NCBI GenBank assembly: GCA_003550325.1
Contig: QKWP01000419.1
Location: 168,300 to 232,299, forward strand
Direction of reading: 5' to 3'
Origin: Gigaspora rosea
Taxonomy: Eukaryota; Glomeromycota; Glomeromycetes; Diversisporales; Gigasporaceae
DNA length: 64,000 nt
Shown: positions 54,576 to 64,000 of the stretch, piece after piece
Layout of the letters: every line of letters starts with the position of its first letter
Position numbering within the stretch: the first letter of the stretch is position 1
The notes under the pieces: generated by a model
Databases searched by the model: none
What the model was told of the DNA's origin: nothing
The model's input: the letters and a program-made list of their open reading frames with translations, nothing else
Program-made: the position numbers and the translations under genes

Positions 54576-55237
54576 TATTATATTTGATTTATTTATAACT
54601 AACCAAATTTATTGCTTATTTTTATATTAGTATTTAGATTATTAAATTAAGTAAAAGGAATTATAGATTGGGAGCATTCTATTTTTTATTTCTATGCTAC
54701 AATAATTTGTAATTGCTATATATCTTAAAAATTAACTTTGATTATTTTTTGTGTTATACTAAACAGCATTCTAAACCAGGAATGTGTAGCAGTTAATGTT
54801 AATATATGTCACTATAAAAATTCTTGTATCATCATGATACGTATGATATTTTGATTGTTTTCAAATTTTTCTGATCAGAATTTTGTTCCAAATTTAATTC
54901 TATCATTGTCCTTATATAACTCAATTTTACTAAAAAAGTGTTATGTGCATAATTTAAAGATCCTACTATACATTTCTTTGTATTCTCTCTCCCTATTACA
55001 GTGTATCCCAATCACGATAGAAATTACATTATACATTTGTTTTCATATATTAAAACCAAATTTACTCATATCATTAATGTTTTTTAACTTTATTTAAAAA
55101 ATTATAAATTTTTTAATTTTCCAGACAAATTTGCCTGGAATACAGAAAAAAGGATAATAGGATTTCTTTTTAACACTAATAGCAAAAACCATGTCTATAT
55201 CATAAATATATATATGTTTGTAATAGTAAATATAAAT
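54576..55237. other. AT-rich spacer
   Basis: AAACCAGGAATGTG at 54774 is a weak ACCAGGAA match. Nothing else recognised. Confidence 0.4.
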
Positions 55238-55302
55238 AAAGCTACTACGTGAATCATTTTCATTATTTGAAATAATGATCATTAATTCACATAGTAGCTT
55301 TT
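55238..55302. repeat. Short palindrome (AAAGCTACTACGTGAAT arms)
   Basis: AAAGCTACTACGTGAAT...ATTATTTGAAATAAT...ATTCACATAGTAGCTTT, about 30-bp arms with almost no loop. Confidence 0.8.
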
Positions 55303-56520
55303 TTTAATGGTATTTATTACCGCAAACTAATAATGTTACGTTCAAAATTTTTATTGTAAAAACTAGCTTAAAATGATCGCAGCTTTAATAATGATTTATT
55401 TCAAATAATTTATATATTTGCACTTCTTCAATTATTGGGGTTATCCGAAAAGTTACTATTAAGCTTTATCATTATTGGGTTGACAGTTTTTTCAAGTGAT
55501 TTCTGTTTATATTCATATTCTTCCTTTTCAGCTTCTTGATTGTTGTCGAGCCATGTAATTGCTTTTTGAATAGCATTTTCGAGTTCCTGTAAGCAAATAC
55601 AGATTATTTAATTTTTTAATATTAATACTCCAATAAATAAATTGCAAAATAATGACTTTTGCATATCCAGGTACTCTTATCAGTTATATTACAAGCTGCA
55701 GAAGTGCTGCAGATCATTGAAGACCTTTTCCGGAGTCCATTATTCATCAATAAGAATATATTTTTTTTTAAACTTCTAGTGAATATTTCTCAATGAAATT
55801 CGATCAAATTCAGTAAAAACTTCTTTTATTTTAATTCTATACATTTGTAGAATTGAAATAGAAAAAATTTCATTAAATTTGATTTAGTAGATATAAAGAA
55901 ACCTTCGTTTGAAGTTTTAAAAAAAACTTTGAAATATCAAAAAAATTGAGCAAATTTTCTCTTTTTTTAAACTTTAAATGATGATTTCTTGATTTCTCGA
56001 CAATTAAACATTTTTTTATTTTAATTCTACGATTTTGTAGAATTAAAATAAAAAAAGTTTATCAAATTCGAATAGGTAAACGTTGAGAAATATCAATTTA
56101 AAGTTCAAAAAAAAAAATTTAGCTACAGCTTTTTTTTATGGGTATCTAAACTTTGAACAAAGATCACTTAATACTTACCTAATAAATTTGATCAAAATTT
56201 TTTATTTTAAGTCNATCTAAACCTACCAGAGCCTACTATACTCCCAATTAGTGTTTAAAATAGAAATTTTAATTTACCGATATATGCACCTGTTATATAA
56301 AAAATACCAGTTCAAAAAAAAAAACCTGCATTAGTAGAAAATGATCATCAGATCATTGGGGGACATAGATGCACGCACTGGTTACTTCAAAAAATTCCGG
56401 ATCATGCACCGTTTGTTGCACCGGCCCAATTTTAAAATACCGGTATATGCAATATAAAAAACGGTAGATCCAGATTTTTATCATGCTATTTTATACACTG
56501 CTCCTAATTATATAGCCAGC
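55303..56520. other. AT-rich stretch with nested small palindromes
   Basis: Two units (about 55800-55900 and 55990-56110) centre on TTTTATTTTAATTCTA...TAGAATTxAAATA. They resemble the units at 58330-58850. N at 56214. 56275-56455 has inverted ATATGCA-ACCGGTA motifs. No gene seen. Confidence 0.5.
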
Positions 56521-57990
56521 CTGGTTTTGAATGTCCCTTTTCTCCAACCAACAATCAGTGTTCACATGTCCACTATACCACTTTACCCACATTCCCTAAT
56601 ATCATCACTTCCAATTTGGTATATGGAATTCCAGGTAGGTGCTTTCTGCTTCCAAATTGGTATATCCGCAATCTGGCGATTCAAAAAATCCCTTACTAGC
56701 ATACTTTTTAGGAGTTCGTATCTCAAGCCATGCAGCTGCCTCTACCACATTGGGTAAGTATCTCAAGCCTGCATGTTACCACAACTAGCCGATTTTCCTG
56801 CGACTTGGGGACCCAGGATTTAACATTCCAATTTTGAAAATATGCAAATGACTGTACTCACTGCTATAGTAACGAGTACACAGGCATGTTTCGCCAAAGT
56901 TTTATTTCCTGATATAGTCAGATGTCATCATAAGGCTCGGTCAACCAAATTTTTATACTACTACATGCACTTATACTAGCTATACCTGTTACTGGTGGTC
57001 CCAGATCCTCTTAACGTCCTAAGACTCCTATATGGGTGCACCCAGAGCTCCATTGGGCTTTGACACATACACACCTCCATGCTTCCACTTCTTGTTGGTC
57101 GGTCAGTTTCATCTGCCCTTGCAAGGTTCATTCCGATTCCTAGTACTCATATCTGACACCTTCAAATTTATACTGATCTCTCCCAAACTACAAGCCAGTT
57201 GGCCAGGAAGGATTGGTCTGTCCAGCTTTATGTGCTGATGGACTCCCTTTCCTTGGTACCTACTTCTGAAACATAGGTCCTTTTTCTCCAGTACGACTCT
57301 GGCAGCCAGGTTAGTGTCCACTCTTGCTATAGGGTATGTTCTGTTCGGGTGGCAATTAATTAATCAGCAATCACTTCACTGATATAACATTTCACTGACA
57401 ATTATTCACCGACACATTCATTTTACCAACAGTTTATTTCACTGAAGCTCATTTCACTGACAAAGTAATTCTGGTCATTGTCGTTAGGGTTAGTGTAAAA
57501 TTAGGTAGAATTAGGGCTAAAGTTAGGGTGCTTTTTGAAAAAACCTTGTTGGTGAAATGAACTTCGGTAAACAAACTGTCGATAAAATGAATTTTTCGGT
57601 GAGTATTTGTCGGTAAAATGTTATGTCAGTGAAGTGATTGTTAGCGAAATAATACGGACCCATTCTGTTCAGTTTTCCAGTCTCCAGTTGAGAGAGCTTC
57701 TGTAGCACTATAGAAGGACCTTTCTTACCTCCTTACTCGGGACTTGCCAAATGGGTTTCAATTGTTCCAGTCCCTTGAATTTGTCTGTGTAACTTACATA
57801 ACTACACCAATGCTTCTATTCAAGATGGTGGTACCAAGGTTACAGGTAATATACTCGACCGATCGATGACAAATATTACTATAACAAAGGCCTATTTTCC
57901 AATTCGTCTCCAGTGGAATTTGAATTCTAGACCTGTTGCTTGGGGGTAACAACTAGACAGCTTCTCTATGTCGGCACACCTATGTACAAG
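56521..57990 (-). mobile_element. tRNA-derived SINE-like retroposon, copy 2, interrupted
   Basis: The minus-strand head (57985 down to about 57905) resembles that of copy 1 (ATAGAGAAGCTGTC...TACCCCCAAG), with a decayed B box. Body blocks match copy 1 at 57740-57850. It is longer because a 316-bp MITE lies at 57347-57662. The left limit is uncertain. ORFs in this region follow the repeat and are not supported. Confidence 0.55.
57347..57662. mobile_element. Non-autonomous hAT-type element with TTAGGG motifs, TSD TTCTGTTC
   Basis: Perfect 8-bp duplication TTCTGTTC (57339-57346, 57663-57670). Imperfect inverted ends with a strong inner match CAATCACTTCACTGA / TCAGTGAAGTGATTG, and many TTTCACTGA/TCGGTGAA subterminal repeats. 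The centre (57483-57530) carries GTTAGGGTTAG, AATTAGGGC and GTTAGGGTGC. Confidence 0.85.
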
Positions 57991-58227
57991 TTTAATTTAT
58001 CTAACAAGTAAGTGTTGATCAATTAACAAATTTGGTTGGTCAATTGTTACATAAATATTTCTATCAACCCTTTTAATAAATGATTAGCAAAAATTTTAGT
58101 GTACAGTATATACAGTATGTACTGTACTGTACGTATAGTATTGTATGTAGCACATCACTAATCATAATAATAATCCAAATTTTGACGTACGCACATAATT
58201 TTTTTTGTAAAAATTAGTAACCGCAAC
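57991..58227. other. Short AT-rich spacer
   Basis: GTACAGTATATACAGTATGTACTGTAC simple palindromic run near 58100. Nothing else. Confidence 0.5.
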
Positions 58228-58959
58228 GCAAAAATACCGTTCCTGATGGATCGTCGGTACCTTTCCTGATGGGATAAAAAAATTCACCGATTTACATACT
58301 CATATGATAGATACGTTTTAAATTTTGACAAAACTTTGATCAAAGATATCTCTGCAACCACTTAATCAAATTCGATGAAAATTTTTTTATTTGAATTATA
58401 TGAATCCATATAATTTAAATAAAAAAATTTTTCATTGAATTTTATTAGGTGGTTGCAGAGATATCTTTGATCAAAGTTTTGTCAAAAATTTAAAACGTAT
58501 CTGTCATGTGATACGTGTTTTGAAATTCTCTAAAATTTTGATCAAAAATATCTCTGCAACCACCTAATCAAATTCGATAAAATTTTTTTTATTTGAATTA
58601 TATGGATTCATATAATTTAAATAAAAAAATTTTCATTGAATTTGATTAGGTGGTTGCAGAGATATCTTTGATCAAAGTTTTGTCAAAAATTTAAAACGTA
58701 TCTTCATGTGATACGCGTTTTGAAATTCTCTAAAACTTTGATCAAAGATATCTCTGCAACCACCTAATCAAATTCAATGGAAATTTTTTTATTTGAACTA
58801 TATGAATTCATATAATTCAAATAAAAAAATTTTCATCAAATTTGATCAGGTGGTTGCTAAGCTACCTTCGCTCAAAGTTTTGTCAAAAATTTTGGCGTAG
58901 CTACTATTCATATGACATCAGGAAAGGTACCGACGATCTATCAGGAATGGTATTTTTGC
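58228..58959. mobile_element. Palindromic element built of three fold-back units
   Basis: Long inverted ends: GCAAAAATACCGTTCCTGAT plus GATCGTCGGTACCTTTCCTGATG, mirrored by CATCAGGAAAGGTACCGACGATC and ATCAGGAATGGTATTTTTGC. Inside are three tandem units of about 190-200 bp, each a palindrome (GATCAAAGATATCTCTGCAA ... mirrored GCAGAGATATCTTTGATC). No ORF; TSD unresolved. Confidence 0.8.
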
Positions 58960-59045
58960 AACCACGACTGTTAATTCCAAAATTTTTATGGTAGGAATTA
59001 AGACAATTTATTCCAAAACCAACAAACTCAATTACATACCACAAT

Positions 59046-59804
59046 TAGTGCTGCAGGCCGGCTAAACTGGCACAGTCAGTCCAACAGCAGCTTAAATTAC
59101 TGTGTTATTGCCATGGCTGAGCGGTGGCTTGGCGCAATAAGCATTTTGTATACAAGGTTTTGTAGCAAATTTTTGTATGAACTAAATTAAAAAAACAAAG
59201 CTTTTTATAATTATACTATAAATAATAAACCCGAAAATTTATCCTAAATTCCATGCAAAAAATGCATAGCAAAAAAATAGTAAGGCCTAAATTATGCAAA
59301 ATTCAACTAATAAACTTCTAATATTATTAATGAAAAATGTTTTTAAACTAATTTTATTGTGAAGTAAACCTATTTAAAAATTTTCTTTCATATTATTAAA
59401 AATTTTAAAAAAAAAATAAAATTTTGGGCAAAATTAAGAATTTTGAAGATTATTGCCTACATTACATAAATTCTGAGAAATCTATAACTGACTGAATATT
59501 TAATTTTTTGAAAGTTTTAACTACAAAAAAGAAAATAATTTTAACAATAGGTTTACTTTGTGATAAAATTGGTTCAAATATATTTTTTTATTTAATGATT
59601 ATTAGCAATTTTATTGGTAGAATTTTGTATAATTTTTGGTCATACTATTTTTTTACTGTGCTTTCGTGCGGACATGATTATAAAAACATTTATTAATTTA
59701 GTTTATGCAAAAAATCCATTACAAATCAATATTGTTTATGAAATGTTTATTGTGGTGAGCCACTGCTAGACCAGCTGGATTAGCTATGCCAGCGTGCAGC
59801 ACTA
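59046..59804. mobile_element. Fold-back element with TAGTGCTGCA ends
   Basis: TAGTGCTGCAGGCCGGC on the left is mirrored by GCCAGCGTGCAGCACTA on the right. Interior arms also pair (59345-59375 with 59535-59570, around AGTAAACCTAT). The YAG start suggests hAT, but no 8-bp TSD is visible. ORF 59508-59696 lies in the inverted arm. Confidence 0.65.
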
Positions 59805-61240
59805 TCGTAAAATTATTAAAAATAATTTAGTAATTCAATGTATGCACATAAGTCAACAGATCGAAAAGGTGACAAAGCAGGACAGGGCGCTTCATAACGC
59901 CTGGAAAGGGAAGCAGTATCACAAGTTGGGTGCAGGTGCAGATAGAAACATGTGGAGATCATCATCAGATTCCAAATTGAGATGCAGAGGCAGGTAAATA
60001 TAATATAAAATCAATTTCCGCAAATAGTAAGTATAGAACATTTGACTTTTTTATAGCTATAATAGTTTATACTACAAAAAAAATAGTAAAAATAATTATC
60101 AAATCCATATTTTTAATAATTACTTATCTTAGTAATTTAAGAGTAGGGTGCCAACATTTCCAAATTCATATAAAATAGAATGTAGATCAAGTTTGTGTAA
60201 CAATAACATATAATATTATGTAAATATCACATGATTCAACCAATCAGAATTAGCAATTCTTTGTACTACCCAGGAAAAACATATAGCAATCTTAGAGATT
60301 TTAATTATTTGTAAAGTTAATTTTTTTTAAAGCAATACATATTGCGCAACTTTACTATTAGAAACAAACTAGATTAAACTATATATTACATAAATTTGAT
60401 ACCAATTGGTTAAAATGTTAATTAGAAGTATTTTTTTATTTACTATATAAAAATTTAGAGTGTTGCTAACTTGCCCTCCTGGTGATGTAACCACCCTGTA
60501 ATTTACCAATTAGGTCGCAGGATCTTGTGCAACAAAATAAAGAAAATTTTAAGAAAATTTAGAAAAAAATCAATAAATTATCAATATCACAAAATTTTAT
60601 TACAAAAACTAGCCTTGGGCTATTAAATAAAAGTTTTTGGCATCTAATTTTGCATATAAATAATCAATCCATCCTTTAACTTAATATACCTATATTCTTA
60701 CCCTAACTCTAATCTTTAAAGAATAAGTTTTATATAAAAAACTTCTATAAAAATAAAGGGTGGTTAAAATTTATAACTTTAAGGAGCATACTATTTATTA
60801 CGTGATTTTTACTATGGATACATAGTCAGAGGTAGTAATCACATCTATATATTATATTAATCAATCAGAATTAAATAAAGTGATCACACTATACATGGAT
60901 AGAAGTGGCTACTAAGTAAAAAATATCATGTAATAAATGGCACGCCCCTAACCAGGTGTTAAAATTAGTTAAATTCAAAAATTTAATACTGATAAAAAAT
61001 TTTGAAAACACAATTAATATTACATAAATTTGATACCAATTGGTTAAAATGTTAAAAAGTTTTATTAGAAGGATTTTTTTATTTACTATATAAAAATTTA
61101 ATACTAATAAAAATTTTTGAAAACACAATTAATTTTTTTCCAACTTTTATATTTTATAGATTAAAATATGCTTTTTCTAAAGATATAAATTATAATAAAC
61201 AAATGGGTTTTATTTTATAGAGACATATCACTTTGGTGCC
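59805..61240. other. AT-rich stretch with an IR element and direct repeats
   Basis: 60788-60940 is flanked by inverted TTTATTACRTGAT...TTTTTACT ends. A block of about 80 bp from TACATAAATTTGATACCAAT occurs at about 60385-60465 and 61020-61108 in direct orientation. ORF 59794-59997 is unsupported. No gene recognised. Confidence 0.5.
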
Positions 61241-61924
61241 TGTGATCAGCCAATCGAATTCGATCATGTGTATCACATGCTCATGTTGAGCATGAGACAC
61301 TGGGGTTTTAAATACATTATGTAGATTAAAACAATACGTGGTCCAATATAAAAATCAATTAGAAAAGATTTTTGTGTAATATAAGCAATTTTATATGTGA
61401 TTATCACATTTGTATCGATTAAAAAATTAAAAAATGCTATAAAAATACTGAAATTTCAACAATCTCTTCATTATGTTTTAGTTTAACGTAAAAAAACTCT
61501 TTTTTATGTTAAAATATGCTATCCATTGGACCTTACGTAAAATTACTAAATAAATTAATATGAAATATATTGAGGAGATTGAAATATGGCAATTTCTTAT
61601 AAAAAATTGCCATATTTCAAATTGTATCTCCTCGAAATACTACATATTAATTTATTTAGAAATTTCACATTGAGGTCCAATGGATAGTATATTTTAACAT
61701 AAAAGAGAGTTTTCTTCATTAAACTGAAACATATTGAAGTGATTGTTGAAATTTCAGTATTTTCATGGTATTTTTTAATTTTTTTAATCGACACAAATGT
61801 GATAATTGCGTATGTTACATAAAATTTTTCTGATTGATTTTCATATTGGACTACATATTGTTTTAATTTACATAGTGCATTTAAAACCCAACGAGACACA
61901 CATAATCGAATTCGATTGGTCGAT
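61241..61924. repeat. Long inverted repeat, about 330-bp arms
   Basis: Arms run outward from a centre near 61598 (GGCAATTTCTTATAAAAAATTGCC) to CAATCGAATTCG near 61250 and CGAATTCGATTG near 61915. Inner markers pair in order: TCCATTGGACCT with AGGTCCAATGGA, and CACATTTGTATCGAT with ATCGACACAAATGTG. Mismatches accumulate outward. Any transcript through it would form long dsRNA. Confidence 0.88.
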
Positions 61925-62885
61925 TACATACGCTTAAAAAAACTTATTAAAAAAATTAAAAAAATTTATTAAAAAAATTATTAATAAAAAAAATTATTAA
62001 AAAAAGATGTTAAAACCGGGTTTTTAATACATATAAAAATAAACTTAAACCAAGCAATTTAATTTTTTTAATTTTTTTTATTTTAAATTTTTTTTAATTT
62101 ATTTTATTAATTATCATTATTATTTTTTTAGAACTAAAGAAAGGAACAGTGACAACAAGAAAACGGGATGAAAACAGTAGACATAGTAGAAAAAACAAGA
62201 AAAAAAATGAAACAAGAATAACAAGAAAATGGAATGAAACAAGAACAAGAAAGGACTAAAGATACAAAGAAAGAATCCACAAAAAAATGACTAAAAACCT
62301 GCAATAAAAATGGCGAACTACCCACTAAAATCAAAATTTACTAAAAGAACATACAAAAAACTAATAAAGAAGTTACCGAAAAAACCTACAAAAAAATGAT
62401 GAGAGCCCTGAATGAACTCACTGAAAATTACAAAGAACTTATAGAAAACCCACTGAAACTGACAAAAACTTACCAAAAACTGACGAAAACCATCTTTTGA
62501 GAAGAACCTAATGAAACCTACGAAAAATGATTAACCTATTGAATTAATCAACAAAAAAAACTAGAAGTACCTGCCTAAAAAACAACCTACTGAATTACCT
62601 AACACGACTTCACACTCCTACTGCAGCTCAAACGATGACTCCAATAACAACTTCAATGAAAATAGAAAAAAACAATCTACTGAATCACTGAAATCTACCA
62701 CAGCTTCACACCCCTACTATGGCTCCAATGATCACTAAATCCATCGTGACTTTATGCTCTTACTATGACTCCAACGACGACTCCAATAATGATTCCAATG
62801 ACAACTCCAATGATGACTCTAGGGACAGCTCCAACGATGGCTCAAGCGATGCTTCAAAAAAATATAACTGTTAATAATAAATTAA
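61925..62885. repeat. Low-complexity A-rich region and TCCAATGAYGAC minisatellite
   Basis: 62140-62400 is A-rich with AACAAGAAA motifs. 62610-62850 repeats GACTCCAAYGAYGACTCC-like units of 12-15 bp. The minus-strand ORF 62134-62334 (Phe/Ser/Cys-rich) is a by-product of the repeats. Confidence 0.65.
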
Positions 62886-64000
62886 AAAAAATAAAACAAA
62901 TATAAATAAAAAAATTAAGTCAAAAAAAAAATTCTTTATATGATCAGCAATCTGTAAAATAATTGGCTGATTATATAGGGTCGCCATGGCGATATGTCGG
63001 CATTGACATTTTGGCTAAACAAATTATTTTAAAAAAGTATATCTGCATATACTGTATCATAAAGTTTGCTATAGCAGCCTTAAATTTACCGCAGTACACA
63101 AAATTATTAATTTTGATTGGTTAGATTATATAATTATCATATGATTTTTGTAAACAAAATCAATACTCAATCTTTAACTACATACTTCTTAGTGAAATCT
63201 AACCAATATTAATAATTTTACTAGCATTAGAATTACAACCTATTCTACAACTTTTATAATAAATTTTAAACTATTTACTTAATAAAATTTTTTTTAATTT
63301 TAAAAAAAATTTTTTTGCCATCAAAATTATAAAAAATGATCTATGTATACCCTACTTTTAATTTTAATCAAAATAATAATAAAGCTAAAATTATTATAAA
63401 AAAGTATTTATTTTTTTATCTAACTTTAATTCTATTATAAAATTTTTAATTAGTAAAAAAAAAACACAAACAAAATAATAAAGTTATAAAGAATTTTCTC
63501 AAATTTAAAAAACAAATAATAAAATTATTAAACTTCAATAGATAAATTTTTTTGAATAAAGCTTAATTATTAAAATCAGATACAGAAGATATATGCATTA
63601 TAAAACTAGAATATAATAACAATAATTTAAAATAAAAGTAGCCAAAAAATAAAAAGTGAGACCTAAATATAAATTAACAATCGCAAATATGCTTTGAAAC
63701 AAAATAATCAACTAAAAAAGATAATAAAAAAAGAGTGTTATCAGTCATTACCAGTGCAATATATTACTACTCCTAATTGACCAATCGGGATGCAGGATCA
63801 GTTGTAATGTAAAATTGAAGCAAACCAATTTTTTTTTAAAAAATCGCTTCTAACTTAAAATTTTGACTAAGAAACTACACTTTTTTCTTGACAAAAAAAA
63901 TTCCTTGCAAAATTTTGGGTTAGGAGGGCCTTTTAACTCTTGTCTTGTCAAAACCTAATACTAATCATAACATGGCCTCTATTTGTTTGTTTTGATTAAT
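62886..64000. other. AT-rich window end with a small inverted-repeat element
   Basis: 63098-63221 has inverted ends AAATTATTAATTTTGATTGG...TAGATT and AAATCTAACCAATATTAATAATTT, a probable small MITE. The remainder is AT-rich with no gene. Confidence 0.5.

Noticed and set aside
59101..59145. tRNA-like A box (TGGCTGAGCGG) near the left end of a fold-back element
   Set aside because: No B box or cloverleaf follows; judged a chance match.
62134..62334. Phe/Ser/Cys-rich minus-strand ORF resembling a membrane protein
   Set aside because: It is the complement of an A-rich AACAAGAAA repeat; hydrophobicity is due to low complexity.

Overview
The window reads as nuclear DNA of an AT-rich, transposon-loaded fungus. 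The likeliest source is an arbuscular mycorrhizal fungus of the Rhizophagus/Glomeromycotina type. This is inferred from the style of the cytochrome P450, Helitron and MULE proteins, short GT-AG introns (62-88 bp) with TACTAAT-like branch sites, and interstitial CCCTAA/TTAGGG repeats. No tRNA, rRNA, CRISPR array or bacterial-style operon was recognised. Two ambiguous bases (N at 52028 and 56214) show it is an assembled sequence.

Only one gene looks intact and host-like: a secreted pepsin-type aspartic protease (30407-31648, +). A cytochrome P450 (about 36190-37998, +) keeps the I-helix, ExxR and heme-Cys motifs but carries a stop codon and several frameshifts. Everything else with coding content belongs to transposons: the 3' two-thirds of a Ty3/Gypsy element with its 3' LTR (1-5603), a Rep-helicase Helitron (15895-21909), a five-exon hAT transposase (24167-26778), and a decayed MULE/SWIM transposase on the minus strand (about 43960-46135).

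The space between is a mosaic of non-autonomous elements, many delimited to the base by terminal inverted repeats and target-site duplications (TSDs). hAT-type elements with 8-bp TSDs lie at 7043-7728, 10385-11353, 42872-43463, 47036-48236 and 57347-57662. PIF/Harbinger-like elements with TTA/TAA TSDs lie at 8833-9190, 38686-39059, 43052-43198 and 53609-53865, with relatives at 34861 and in a 1.5-kb array at 51046-52586. A Tc1/mariner-type element (19780-19953) sits inside the Helitron. There are also non-autonomous Helitron ends, a probable solo LTR, a tRNA-derived SINE pair, long palindromes, a 19-bp satellite, and a dispersed repeat present as inverted copies 36 kb apart.

Two patterns cut across the elements. 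In the Gypsy and Helitron frames all ten interrupting stops are TGA, as expected if CGA codons were lost by methyl-CpG deamination. Most frameshifts look like single missing bases, seven of them in homopolymers, which points to under-called homopolymers or replication slippage, so some 'pseudogenes' may be less broken than they appear.
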